A stretch of DNA of 64,000 bases, taken from positions 62,001 to 126,000 of the forward strand of contig NW_019173949.1 of NCBI RefSeq assembly GCF_001642475.1, in the 5' to 3' direction. A model generated the notes under the pieces. That model was not told the origin of the DNA. It saw only the letters and a list, made by a program, of their open reading frames with translations, and made no database searches. The stretch comes from Fonsecaea monophora (taxonomy: Eukaryota > Ascomycota > Eurotiomycetes > Chaetothyriales > Herpotrichiellaceae). Made by a program: the position numbers and the translations under genes. This document shows positions 54,001 through 64,000 of this stretch, one piece after another; the stretch's first letter is position 1; every line of letters begins with the position of its first letter.

Positions 54001-54156
54001 CGGAATCAGGTACAGGCAGAAGACAACGATGGCGAAGAAGGGGCTGTGAGGAAGAAGAAAAAGAAGAAGCGGAGGCCCAAGCTGGTTGAGGAAGGGACTG
54101 AGGCGAGGAACGAGGGCGGAGAGGTTACAGAGATGGCGGGGGGTGTGCAATCGTGA
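51079..54156 (+). CDS. APL5: AP-3 adaptor complex subunit delta
   Basis: Large subunit of the AP-3 clathrin-type adaptor, which sends cargo from Golgi to vacuole. One uninterrupted exon of 1025 residues. The N-terminal adaptin trunk begins MFEKSLVDLIRGLRGHKGNE, with the family motifs IRSQDLDLKATALLKLIYLEMFGYDMTWAAFNVLEVMAS and KRVGYLAAVQSF. HEAT-like helices continue to about residue 650. A Ser/Thr/Asp-rich hinge follows, and a highly charged tail with ERMARNKDDPFYI, REAEELEMAIALREVEKKRLEMQ and several poly-Lys/Arg runs (RRKKKKPRPK, RKKKKKKRRPK). The absence of introns in a 3-kb gene contrasts with its neighbours. The ATG at 51079 is the natural start of the family. Confidence 0.95.
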   Translation: MFEKSLVDLIRGLRGHKGNEAEYIQAALKECRSEIRSQDLDLKATALLKLIYLEMFGYDMTWAAFNVLEVMASPKPAQKRVGYLAAVQSFRPETEVLMLAENLLKKDLTSPSIPVLTLPLVTLPHIVTSSLALSILTELLPRLSHSQPAVRKKTIVTLYRLALVYPETLRVAWPKIKERLLDEQEDSSVTAATVNVVCELGWRRPQDFLPLAPRLFDLLLAQKNNWMGIKIIKLFAVLTPLEPRLVKKLVRPLTKLIQETTAMSLLYECISGIIQGGILDGGESGVDVEEVADLCISKLRGMIVLDGDPNLKYVALLAFNKIVTTHPTLVSMQQDVIMGCLDDPDISIKMQALELVSGMVSSDNLQAVVNRLIKQLAGSAAATVGANGHAEEEQTDMEQRLIPDKRGSENVPLPDEYRYEIINRILEMCSHNTYANITDFEWYIEILVHLVRHLPADKDANSSRATLEDDTSLGARVGSQLRDITVRVKELRPETTKAAETLVLLSNRAIAYPKHGTGQSQVIKSAAWICGEFALYLSNPYEVLNSLIHESSGQFSPTTLAIVVQAIPKIIARIATTADREWNASRGATMSLLLARTTEFLEKLSSHPNLEVQERSVEFLELLRLASEALSAQDGDSLQAPLLLTSAVPTLFSGAELNPVSAAAQKKVPPPEDLDLDAPINPDLSTILQDSQVSDVDDHGDDVFQSFYHDREPVQAITSLQPQTAAAYLESAAASETAPLSYQSAPESPNTLARRKAERMARNKDDPFYIAPSDDTDPHFHDIISKTNGDDELDVDSIPIIDLQIDRTQTTAARGETGEERRPRKKKPTRRFVVTADETLEASTATTPTSQSFSNTSPFAALNQAQRTRSLSPNAQPRTQSRPTRTLLSVDSSTLQNLSLEGPAETESEILRREAEELEMAIALREVEKKRLEMQREIERQGTVMGEGVDAEGTVVRRKKKKPRPKVGLDSGEERNQVQAEDNDGEEGAVRKKKKKKRRPKLVEEGTEARNEGGEVTEMAGGVQS

Positions 54157-55018
54157 TTGTGTTCACTTTGCAGTAGGATTCTATAGCTCTGGGTGGTCTT
54201 GACCTTTTGCCTCGGGCATTATCAAGGTCACGGTCACTAGTCGGAGGCATCACTGAGGATTCGGCACAGAGCGACTGATATAACGCGAGCGGGAAAAACG
54301 AATATGGTTGTATATGTTACAACCTCTACTGAAATGAGATCTTAACCCAATGGGCAAGAGAGCGTAGTGCTAGAGAGTAAAGCTAGCGACGACGATGATT
54401 TCGAGAAGTTCGAGGAGATGAGTACACGGGACTGGGTCTTCTCCCCTCCTACTCTTCCCAGGTGTTTGTTTGAGCCCCTTTCGCCGCTGTGTTCTTCCAG
54501 TATGTATGTATGTATGCACATTTGTTCGAAAGCCAGTCGAGCAGAGCGGAGCACGGGACAGATTCTCAACAACCAGCCCACGGCTTCTCGCACACAAAGT
54601 CACTGAATACACACCCGTCATTTGTGGTCCTACACAGATGTCTCGTTTCCTCTGACAAGCATCTATCTGTCCAGCCATCACCCCTCTGAATCAGGAGGGG
54701 CAGCAGGGGCAGTGACGGCGACGGCGGTGGCAGCGACCGAGGGTCGGGGGCGGTGTCTTGTTGCCGAACGTCTGTCCCTGTGGCCTGTGGATCGGATCCA
54801 TCTCATGTCTGTCTGTCTGCCTTTTCTTGTTCGCCTATTACTTGTACTTTTATGTCATTTACGAGTGGACTTGCATGTTATTTTGTCCGCGAGGATGGCG
54901 TTCATAGCCACCCAGCCCCGCCTCACCAAACGTGCCCGCGCCCCCTCCCGGCGAGGCGTTCTGACGGCTCTCGCAGTAGAGGTATTTGCAAGGGCGTGCA
55001 GAGGGAATATGAGCAGTT

Positions 55019-55112
55019 GGGTAGGTAGGTAGGGTAGGTACGGTACATGGATTTGGTAAAGTCGGCTAGGTAGGTGGGTAGCCAGGCAGGGAGGTATGTG
55101 TACGGGTAGCAG
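55019..55112. repeat. GTAGG-type imperfect tandem repeat
   Basis: Imperfect repeats of GTAGG and GCAGG (GGTAGGTAGGTAGGGTAGGT near 55020, then GGCTAGGTAGGTGGGTAGCC and GCAGGCAGGCAGGC). Confidence 0.6.
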
Positions 55113-57860
55113 GCAGGCAGGCTAGGGTGGGCAGAGGATCTGAGCGTCATTCCCTCGGGTCGCCAGAAGAGGAAACGGGGTGTAGGCCCCGTGCATGTAC
55201 GAGATAGAGTGAGGCATAAGCGAGGACAAGGTCAGAGTCAAGGAGAAGACAGAAAGAAGCAAAAAGGCAAAACGGTAATGGCTGAGTTCCGAACTGTGGA
55301 AATTTCAGGATTGAGTTTTGTCAAGGATGGTGGTGGTGGTGTTGGTGGTATCTGCTGAAGGTGTCATAGTACATCTAGTGATCAAGTGTCGATCTCGGAA
55401 GAGGCACAAGAGGGGCACGCAGGAAGATGCGAAGATGGCAAGTGGGCCAAGCCAAGGTCACTGCCCCTCTACTTTCTAACTTGTACGCAACATTGTGCAT
55501 TCATTCATCTCTCTATCCGCCCAGTGCTAGTTACTTGCACTCGTACGGGTCCTGGCAAGTAGGCTGCCAGAGAACTGTCCGTTACTTTGCTCCGTCTTCC
55601 AGACCCATCTCGTCATCTAGTGCCTCTACTCTGCAACTGGAAATCATCCGTCTCGAGCTCCCCTCCCTCATCGGCTCCCAAGTCCAAGCCCTGCCCATGT
55701 CTGCCTGCGCAGGCTTGTCCAGGGTGCCGACGCCACAACTCTGTCTGCGTCTGTCTTCCTGTCCGTCCCTCTGTCCGTCATGCTCCACTACTGAATGGTC
55801 TGAACCCGTCATCCTTCCGTCACCCTCTCTTTTCTTTTTGGCAGAGGGCTCCGAGTCCTCGATTGGCTGGGGTTTTTACGCCGTCTCTTTGCCTCATCCT
55901 TGGCTTACTTACGGATCTCAGAGGCCGCTCCCCAGGGACAAAGAGATGGAGCAGCTTTTGGCTGGCGAGGGCGATACCACAAACCTCCCCGTGACGCTAC
56001 CCAACTCTGTTTCCCGCTCAGCATCTTCATCACTCGAAAGACTATCTTGTCAGTGGGTCCAAGGTCGCCTGTTGTGGCTGATGACCACCTCGTAAGTCCT
56101 GCTTGGTACAATAGTCACGTATCTGTACCCATAGGACTCGAGGCACGGCATACACAGACCTGCCCAGTGCTCAGTCTCCGGTCCCCCTCTGTCGCACACT
56201 CCCCCTGGCCCGCTGCATCAAATCCGCTAAAGCATCTCACTTTGCATCCCTGATCCTGGTTGTACCTTGTGCTCTTGCAGTGACTCATACCAACTAGGCA
56301 GTGTTCCAGAAGGTTACCAGGAATAGACGGGCCATTCCTGCACCTCAAACGAGGGTATCACAAGACCCTAACCCGTGGTGCGAACTTACAATGAGTGATT
56401 TCTTTTCCAGCTGAACATGACGGAACATCTCTGGCGATCACAAACGAACCTACTTGCGAAAAGTTGAACATTCGAAAACACAGAACTCGGCCTTGACTTT
56501 CTCCACATCTCCTCCTGCAAGCCACCAGCGGTATGTAAACGGGGCATACAGAAGAAAAAGCCCCGAACTCACCCTGAGAGTTCACCTTTCCTTTGCGTCC
56601 CGCCAATTATCGTTATTCCAGGATGCTGCAGGGAACTTTGCACAGATGAAGCTTCTGGAGAGTCTCCTTTCAACTACTACTAGATATTCCTTGTCTTTCA
56701 ACCGCTTACTGGTATCGTTAATACCATACCAAACGCACCAAACGGATGTGTATTTGGCCCTCGCGTCGGAGGCCTGGTGCTCCCCCTTTCCGGCCCATCT
56801 TGCTCTAGTCATTTTACTTCATTTCCTGGGCGTCAAGATTCCAATGATGGTGGCAGACAAAGATACAAGTATGTTTAATGATGAGCTCGTTGACGAAAGG
56901 AAGACCAGGCGAGTACATGGTAACATGGATTCGTCGATCTTGCCCTCCTTGTACTGTACGAGTACAACTGCTCGGTATACAGGGATCTGTCGGGTTTTGC
57001 GCTTAGCTTTGCTGGGTGCTTGATCACTTGCCTCAGTCTGTTGGCTGGTGATTGGCCAGCGCACCAATTTGGACGACCCCTTACCTCGCAGTTCCTATTA
57101 TTGCTTGCATTCGTCACAAACCACCCCCCCCCCCTGCACTAGCTTGTCTACGGTCCTGGCAACTGACAACAGAGCTGAATTCGAAACGGCTGTTCACTGG
57201 CCGCAGAGCACCCGGTCTATTCGTCCTGGTTCCTCTTGTGACCTCTTCACCCCACCCCTTGTCTAAAGCCTCCGCGCTAATGCCCTGCTAGGCAGTAGAC
57301 AGCCCTCTCCACCGTAGCATTGCTCCAAGATCTCTGTCTCTATCTATCTCATCCGTCTTCTCGCCCCCCTACTGGTACCTGCACGCCGGCAAGTGGGGAC
57401 TCTGGGCTGAAAATGGCGGCGCCTCTGCCACGTGGCATCGTGGTATCGCAGGCATCCTGGCCCTGGCCCTGGCATTAGCCATTGGGTGTGTCGTGCATCC
57501 ACTCTTGCTGTTCCTGTGTCTCGTCGCTGATAATCATCAAACGGACTATTACCCATGCCATTACAACGGTCGATCTGGTAGCTATCTGTCTAGTCAGAAG
57601 TGTTGGCTGAGTGGAGGTGACTTAGCCTGATAGGACGAGCATCTGGAAAAGAGAGGGGTGAAAGATTCTCCATGGCAACTAGGTATCCATGTCCGGTTGT
57701 ATTGTCGCTGTATTGTTACGCGAGATATACAGTAGGGCAGGCAGGTAGGTGGACATGGTTCATGGTTGATGGTTTCATGGGTGTCGGTCCCGGGGTTGCC
57801 CTCTCGATCCACCACCACTACTGGCCCAGTCTAATCCAGCCCATTCCGGTCAGGTCGGGT

Positions 57861-57887
57861 CAAGTCAACTCAAGTCAACTCAAGTCA
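57861..57887. repeat. CAAGTCAACT tandem repeat
   Basis: The 10-bp unit CAAGTCAACT is repeated exactly twice and then partially a third time. Confidence 0.85.
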
Positions 57888-58904
57888 CTTTCTCTCCCTT
57901 CTCTCTCCGTGTACTCCAGTTTCCTTGCCCTACCCGTCCCCATAATACCAGCCATCCAGCGCTGTCCTGTCCAGACTTGTCCTGACCTGCCGTTCCTGAC
58001 GTACCTGACGACGCCTGTCCTGACGTACTCAGTAATCTAATACCCCCACCCTCTTCTGCTCCCTTCCTTCGTCGTCTGCGCTCCAGCCTCCAGCCGCCCT
58101 AAAATTAGTTGCAAGGGTGTCACCTTTTTTGGTGTACCTATCCTAGCAACCTTGACAAGGATATTGGAGAAGCGGGAAAGGGGAGGGGTGTCACCAACCG
58201 GATCTATGTTCCACGTCCCGCGATACCATCAGCACCACCGCCAACACCGCTATTTTTATTTATTTATGCGGTATCTATCAACCTACCTCGCTGCTTACCT
58301 ACCTGCTCGTACGTGTACCTACTGCGCCGTGCTGTGCGATTTTTTGTAGTTACCAAGTACGAGCGACGAGGTACAGGGTACGAGGCTCAAGAGTGATGGG
58401 TCCATGTATTATTTTCAACCCGCTGTTTTCTTTCAAAGGACCAGCCCGGTCTGAATGCATTCTTGTTCAATCAGCCATCCACCACCTACTGTACCTGTCC
58501 ACCCTCTCCACCTTTTCCAACTGCCCTACTCTCTCGCCTTCAAGCCCCCCCGGGGATATCCATGCTGTTGTGTTGTGCCAGCCCATTCTGGCCAAGCCGC
58601 TCGTGTCGCCGTAGGTACATACTCGTAGGTAAGTTAGGGGAGGGTAATCGGTTGAAATGCCCTACCCGGACGGGGGGGTCCTCCTCGTCACTTACACAAT
58701 TACCCGCCATTCAAAGCGTCTCCGTCAAGGCGCCTTGCCGCCTGTCTGGCCGTCGGGCTGTCTTCCAGAACGACCAGAAAAGATTCTCGCACCCCTGCAC
58801 CCAATTTCGCTAGAGTCCGCTCCGCGTTCGCGCTCATGCTTGTGCTCGCGCTCGTAGAAGAAGTCCAAAACTTTCCAGAATCTGTTTCTTACCCCTTGCC
58901 CTGG

Positions 58905-58928
58905 TCCTTGTCCTTGTCCTTGTCCTTG
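58905..58928. repeat. TCCTTG tandem repeat
   Basis: Four exact TCCTTG units in a pyrimidine-rich context. Confidence 0.85.
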
Positions 58929-60782
58929 TGTGACTTTGCTAACCGCCTTCTTCAGCCCACAGCCCGCAGCCTTCAGCCCGTGTTTCCCAGAAACCCTACG
59001 ACTACGTTACGGTACGAATACTCAAGAGACACTGAGGAAAGTGTCCCCGTATGATTTGATTGCACAGTAGTGAGCTTCGACTTGCTCACTTCCTCGCTCT
59101 CATATCATCTCAGCCTGCCCTCCTAGTGCCACGCCTTGAATTGTTGCGTCATGCCCGGGGCTACTTTTTGTCCTCCTCTTCCTCGTCCTTCCCAGAAGAG
59201 ATCCACATTTCGTCTCTCCGTCCCGCCCCACAGCCCCGCCAGGGCCTTCCATGGCTTCCAGAGTCTTTCCTCGCCGGGACTAGCTCACCTCGTGACCGAG
59301 TCCCTCGCACCATACGACCCACTCCCTCACACCTTGGAATTATGATTCGCGAACCACCGGGGCCTGGGACGACTTTTGGGTAGAATTCAGCCTGGGGCAA
59401 ACAACCCGACGTTGTTGCCTTTTTTCCCGCTCTCTCTCTTGCCTTTCCACACCAAAGAATTCCCCCAGCCTACCTGAATCTCTTTGGTTTTTTGGGCTCA
59501 AACTTTTGATTTCTTGTTGTCTGAATCACGGCCGGGTGGTAGGGAGGCGGTGCTCAGCGGTTCTACCACCTTCCCACCCTTTCCCCCCTTCGTCAGCTCC
59601 CAAGCGCGTGCGAGACAGGGCTGCTTTTCTGCATTTCTGACTTTTCTCGCACGCTGTCACAAGTGGGCTGCGCTGTGTTTTGACTCACGCCGCACACCCG
59701 TGTATTTTTTGGTTCCTCATCCATAAGCTCTGCTTACCCGAGTTTCGTCTGGTTCCGACGTTTCTCCCCATGCATTTCATTCAGCCTTGCCCAATTCCCT
59801 CACTGCGTCGGGTCCAATCAATGTCCCTTTATTGTCCTTGTTAATGTTTGGCGTGCCAGTCTCACCCTGCGAGGCGCAGCCGGACAGAACTGGGGACAGT
59901 TAGTTAGTCCCTCCCGTCCTCCGCCTCCGTCCCCATCGCCGTCACCGCGCAGACGACCAGAATCTCGCGTCTGTGTATTGGAGACAAGGGCAAGTTTGTG
60001 GATTCCCTTGCTGGGCTTAGCCTCAAGTCCCGCCGCGGTACTTCCTGACCAACCGACGAATAGTCGACGGCCCGCCCTCCGTCATATCTCCCTGTCTCAA
60101 TCCGAACCCAAGAATCCCATTGTTTCGCCATCTCGAAACCATGCCGCTTTCCTGCCCGGATGGAGTCTGCCCCGGCTGTCTGGCATCTGCGGCCAGCCGT
60201 CAGACTTGATACTGAAATGCCCCCCATGTGTCCGCAAAACATTTCACAATTTCCATTTTGCAATCTTTTTCTGGCGTTCCCAAGGGACTTTGTCAATGCT
60301 TGCCTCCGATTGCCTATTGCCTCACTCGACCCATATGGGCTTCCAGACGCCCCTATTCCACGAGGTCTCGTTGACAGTTTGACGTTTTGCCACCTACCTG
60401 TGCCGTTTCGGGAAATCCAGTATCGCCTTCGTCTCCGGCTGTAATCTTTCTCTCCACCTCCGTTCCCTTGACAAATGATACGCGGGACGATCCCTCTTGC
60501 ACTGCTTTTGCGGAAGGGGATTGTGGTCTCCAAGCTCGCTCCCCTACACGACCGATCCCTGTCGTTGTGCCTCTGGTTGCTTCACTTTTAGAGGCTCGGC
60601 TGGGAGCAGGGGTGCTGCTGTTGTTGTTATAAGGCGACATCCTCGCCTGTTTTCTTTTTTCTTCTCACTCATGCACAACAAAGCACGAACATATCTCACC
60701 ACCATATCGCCAGCTCGACCGCGAACAGCCTCGCCAATCTCCCTTGCAGAAAGTTTAATCTCAACGCCTTCCAACCTCAACG

Positions 60783-61173
60783 ATGGCCGGCAAAACTTTG
60801 AACACCACCACCACCACCACCACCAAGTATGCCAGGCATAGCACCATTGTCCTGACAAGTTCCCAAGGGACCGACAAACCCAAGCCAACAAAGCCAATTG
60901 GCCGTGAGTCACCCCATGTATACCCTGGTGTGGGAGACGTATAGGTGCTAACAAGTCGCAGCTTGGGGTGCACAGAAGCCCACAAGGTAATGGCCGCGGC
61001 CGGCTAGGTATGACAGGGCACAGGGGGAGAAGGGAGAAGAGGTACTTAGTCCATCTCATCGTCCAAAGCAACCGCTGACCGAGAAGCCAGTCTCTGTGAT
61101 CCGACCCCTACCGATATACGACTGGGTTCCTCTTCCAACACCCCTTCCCCCTTTCAGAGACATACCTCCCTAG
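60783..61173 (+). CDS. Candidate small Thr/Pro-rich protein (89 residues, three exons)
   Basis: Proposed exons 60783-60903, 60962-60986 and 61050-61173. Intron 1 (58 bp) has textbook signals: GTGAGT donor, GTGCTAAC branch site and CGCAG acceptor. Intron 2 (63 bp) has GTAATG and a TACTTAG acceptor and is less certain. Spliced, the frame stays open: it starts MAGKTLN, then seven Thr encoded by (ACC)7, then KYARHSTIVLTSSQGTDKPK and a Pro-rich end with IRPLPIYDWVPLPTPLPP. Without intron 2 the protein would stop after 49 residues. No known family is recognised, and no signal peptide is seen. It sits at the end of a 6.6-kb gene-poor region. It could be a real short gene or a chance frame with intron-like signals; intron 1 makes the former more likely. 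Confidence 0.4.
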
Positions 61174-61726
61174 CACTGCAACAATAAGGGCGGTCGACAT
61201 GTATGGGTATTGGGCGTACGGACAAGGAGAAAAGGCTCTGGGGCAACCCTGGGACAAGACATATGGGGGAGGTTATCTAGGATGGGAAAGGCACGGAATG
61301 GTGTTTGGACGGAGAAGACGGAGCATTGGCGTTACTTATTGATTGATTATTATTGATGGGCGTCTGGCATGTTTCAAGGCTGCAGGTTGGGCGACCGGCT
61401 GTGACGTCATGCCATGTAACAACAATTCACCACATCAACACCATCAACATCAACATCACCACCAACACCATGACCACCATCACTGCTGCTGCCGTATTTT
61501 TGGCTCGGCAATGTCGACGGTGGTCTACTCGATAGACTTGATAGACTTACTATTAGATCCCCTGTCTCAACAGATTTCTTCCACCCCTTCAAGGTTGCCG
61601 TGTTGCCATGTTTGCCTGATCGCTCAGCCTCAACCATGTGTGAGAACTGCCATTGTCTTGTCTTTCAAAAACTCTAGATCATTTCATTTCAATGCTTTAT
61701 CCTGATGTTATCTGACATCCAGCTCC
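61174..61726. other. Convergent spacer with CAT/CAC-rich repeat
   Basis: 550 bp between the small candidate gene and the last regulator. A CATCAACAYCAM-type repeat lies at about 61430-61485 (ACATCAACACCATCAACATC, then ACCACCAACACCATGACCAC). No gene seen. Confidence 0.55.
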
Positions 61727-63973
61727 TTACTTCATGTTCTCAATCACCTTCCAACATAACCGCCGCACATTCAAGTACCGGATCGTATTCATGTCAAACT
61801 CGCCCGGCTCCAGCCTCTCGGGTTTTTCGCTCACTGCAATTTGGTTAGATCCGAGCCTCCAATGTGAGGGGCAAGCATCAAGCTTACCGTGCTCCTCAAT
61901 CTCGTGCCGCAATTTGTTCTCCAACCCAAATGCTCGGGCGTGACGCTCACTAGGAGAATCAGGCTCACCAGATGCCGCCAACGACCTGGAAGACGTTCTG
62001 CTCAGGGCGTATTTGTGGAAGGACAAAAGGAAGTCACACACTCTTTGCTCCATCTCTTCGATCTTGGCCTCGGCTTGTTCCTGGGAGCACCCCGTTTCTT
62101 CCTTCATACCCGGCATTTGGGGAATCATAAATATGCCAAGTTGGGCTCGGCCAACGTATATGACCAAAATGAAAAGCATGCACAAGACCAAATCCCTGCT
62201 ACTCTGGGATGATTTCTGGCTAACAGCCATTTTAAACATCATGTCGTGGAGACTTTTCAGGAGCCTCTCCGCAGCTCTCTCGGCCCCTGGGAGGAGCGTC
62301 GCTTTCAGAAAGCGGTTGATCGTCTCTGGTATGACGTGCGCATACTGACCAGCACCATATCGTCCTTTTGAGCTGAGATTGTCTTGGAGAGCCGATACCG
62401 CTCCGGCTGGAACGACGAATCTGATTAGAAGTAGATACTCGAACCACAAAAGCCGTAGAGAATCCTTGAGAATGGAATGTTCCGCTATGTCGTCCCTATA
62501 GTATCTGCCGATAAGGCGAAGAATGTTGCACTGGAAAGCTTCATCCTCGTCCTCAAAGTACTGCTCTGTCCACGTAACGTATCGCTGGGGATCGTTCAAC
62601 ACTTGGTCAAATATCCCAACTAGTTTACTGCGAACTTGCGCTACCGTCTTTTCGAATCCGCCGTTACAAATGAACATGACGATTGGTGGATTCCAGTTTT
62701 GATCTCTGGCAAGTGTCTTTTCCCCGTTACAATCGTAAGATGTCTCGAATGCGTAGCGCGTCTCCCAATCTGGTTCTGGAGGCGAAAACTCCATAACCAA
62801 AACGTCTAAAGGGATTCCGATGTGCAGCTCCAACTGGAGCCAGAAAGGCCGATGAGAAACACAAATGGTGGTGTTAGCAAGATAGGGGACCAGATACTCT
62901 TTTCGTAGGCGGGACGTCAATTCAGCTGTCTGGTCAGTGACTGTATTCGGAATGGATGGATGATCCTTACGTGGGAACAAGCTGACTTTGCACACGTCCC
63001 AGTCGCAACGACTGGGAATACAGTACTTTGGGCACTTTCGCCGGTCTTTGGTGAAGCAGTTGTTACAAGGGCTCTTGCAATCACACTTTCAGGTGTTAGC
63101 TTCTCCCGACAACAGATATGGATATGTCGACAAACCTTTTCCTTCATGATCACACATCGGAGACAAGCGCCCCGTTTCCGCACATCACGAGTCTCTTGTC
63201 TCTGGACCGGGTTAAGGGGCCTCGTCCGACCGCCGCGGCCTCTTTCACGAATCGTGAGCGAGTGGCGGTAATGTAGCACGGGAATCACCGGAGATCTTGG
63301 CCCCGTATTGAAATATAGGTTTTCTTGACGGAGTAGCTGTGTACTCCACGGTTGGTTCTGACCAGGGAATCGCTGTTGCCCGGCTGGATCTGGATAATGA
63401 GATAGCTCGTCAACGGAAGCGCGAGGGTCGACGCCCACAACAGCAGCATCTGGTTGAGCGAGTCAGTAAATCATCTGGATAGACATTTTGAAGTTATGAG
63501 ATCTGACCTGTCATCGCACGGGCTGCTTCCCACCTGTGGTCGACAGCTAACGCTGCTGGGTTCATGGGTTGGTTACCGGCATATTCGGCGGGATGGGATG
63601 TCGGCAGGCTGGCTCTTGGGCTGCAGGTGCCGTCAGCATCTTGAGGAATCGTCGGAGCATATCCCAGTGCTGCAGTATAGCTTGTGCTTGTCGGGGTCGC
63701 CACGCTACCGCGAGAATGCGTAGACCGGGTACTCGCGGGGCTGAGAGCATCTGTGGTCGATGGAGTATTGTGAGATTCGGCCACAACAAAGCTGTATGGG
63801 CGAGGTTGTCCAGAATGCCAATGCGGCTGCATTGCCGGGGTCGAAAACGGGGGTTGCGACAGTTGATTGTACTGGGGCTGCGTCGAGTACTGGCCGGGCC
63901 TTTGACTGGGCTGAATCCTTGGAGGTTCAAAGGTGCCTTGGAGGTGACCTGTCTGCCGCCGATACCGCCCCAT
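61727..63973 (-). CDS. Zn2Cys6 fungal transcription factor, five exons
   Basis: Exons 63973-63508, 63449-63136, 63085-62971, 62925-61888 and 61833-61727 encode 679 residues. The N-terminal 155 residues are Gln/Pro/Ser-rich. The zinc cluster is created by splicing at 63136/63085 (GTTTGT...GCTAAC...AAAG): CLRCVIMKEKC then DCKSPCNNCFTKDRRKC, i.e. C-x2-C-x6-C-x5-C-x2-C-x7-C. A further Cys-rich turn (CPKYCIPSRCDW) follows. The C-terminal two thirds are helical, with ICNGGFEKTVAQVRSKLVGI and the membrane-like LVLCMLFILVIYVGRAQL. The third intron (62926-62970, 45 nt) and fourth (61834-61887, 54 nt) are multiples of three with no stop, so unspliced versions are also open; the fourth has a perfect TCTAAC branch. 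The target is unknown. Confidence 0.85.
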
Positions 63974-64000
63974 TTGTTCTCAGCGTCAAGCGTTAATCAA

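Larger units (their letters stand above)
54157..60782. other. 6.6-kb gene-poor, pyrimidine-rich, microsatellite-bearing region
   Basis: No frame here looks coding: frames are short, overlap on both strands, and follow local C/T bias. From about 55480 to 60650 the plus strand is rich in CCTC, TCTGTC and CCTTG runs. Short tandem repeats listed separately lie inside. The stretch ends at the candidate three-exon gene at 60783. It might be a very large promoter and 5' leader of that gene, or an unannotated long non-coding RNA region. No evidence of expression can be read from sequence. Confidence 0.5.

Noticed and set aside
1..64000. CRISPR arrays, rRNA genes and intact transposase genes
   Set aside because: None seen on either strand; the organism is a eukaryote, and only short degenerate repeat patches were found.

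Overview
The window looks like chromosomal DNA of a filamentous ascomycete (Pezizomycotina). The reasons are short GT-AG introns of about 45-120 bp with CTAAC or CTGAC branch sites, dense genes on both strands, fungal-only protein families (Zn2Cys6 and Fungal_trans_2 regulators, fungal DUF3445 oxygenase, ULD-domain protein) and intergenic spacers of 0.5-7 kb. An order-level placement (for example Eurotiomycetes/Chaetothyriales) is a guess that I cannot prove from sequence alone.

Housekeeping block, 1-6.2 kb: an ArfGAP/UBA protein (5' part on the minus strand, running off the left edge), a small zinc-ribbon-like protein, proteasome subunit alpha7 (PRE10), lumazine synthase (RIB4) and a RidA/YjgF enamine deaminase.

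Accessory block, 6.9-19 kb: a decayed flavin monooxygenase (Baeyer-Villiger type), a Zn2Cys6 regulator, a zinc alcohol dehydrogenase divergent from a PhyH-type Fe(II)/2OG dioxygenase, then a membrane-anchored heme-dependent N-demethylase-like protein divergent from a nine-exon APC-family choline/GABA-type permease. Two divergent enzyme or transporter pairs plus a regulator look like a catabolic cluster for a nitrogenous compound. Cytosolic ornithine aminotransferase follows at 20 kb.

21.7-28.6 kb holds less recognisable genes: a 232-residue hypothetical protein, a C2H2 regulator, a protein with a degenerate kinase-like N-lobe, and a bHLH exon resembling NUC-1/PHO4. Next to the bHLH exon lies a PHO89-type Na+/phosphate symporter (29.7-31.9 kb) whose upstream region carries CACGTT motifs, suggesting a phosphate-response pair. 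At 32.4-36.5 kb a Fungal_trans_2 regulator is divergent from an acetamidase-type amidase.

37.8-54.2 kb: a small predicted mitochondrial membrane protein, a synaptojanin-like SAC1/5-phosphatase, a coiled-coil ULD protein, EMC2 and the AP-3 delta adaptin (APL5). A 6.6-kb gene-poor, pyrimidine-rich, microsatellite-rich stretch follows (54.2-60.8 kb). At its right end is a candidate three-exon gene for an 89-residue Thr/Pro-rich protein. The window closes with a five-exon Zn2Cys6 regulator on the minus strand (61.7-64.0 kb).

Gene models were assembled by eye from reading frames, splice signals and family knowledge. Exon phases were checked arithmetically, but no search or transcript evidence was available.
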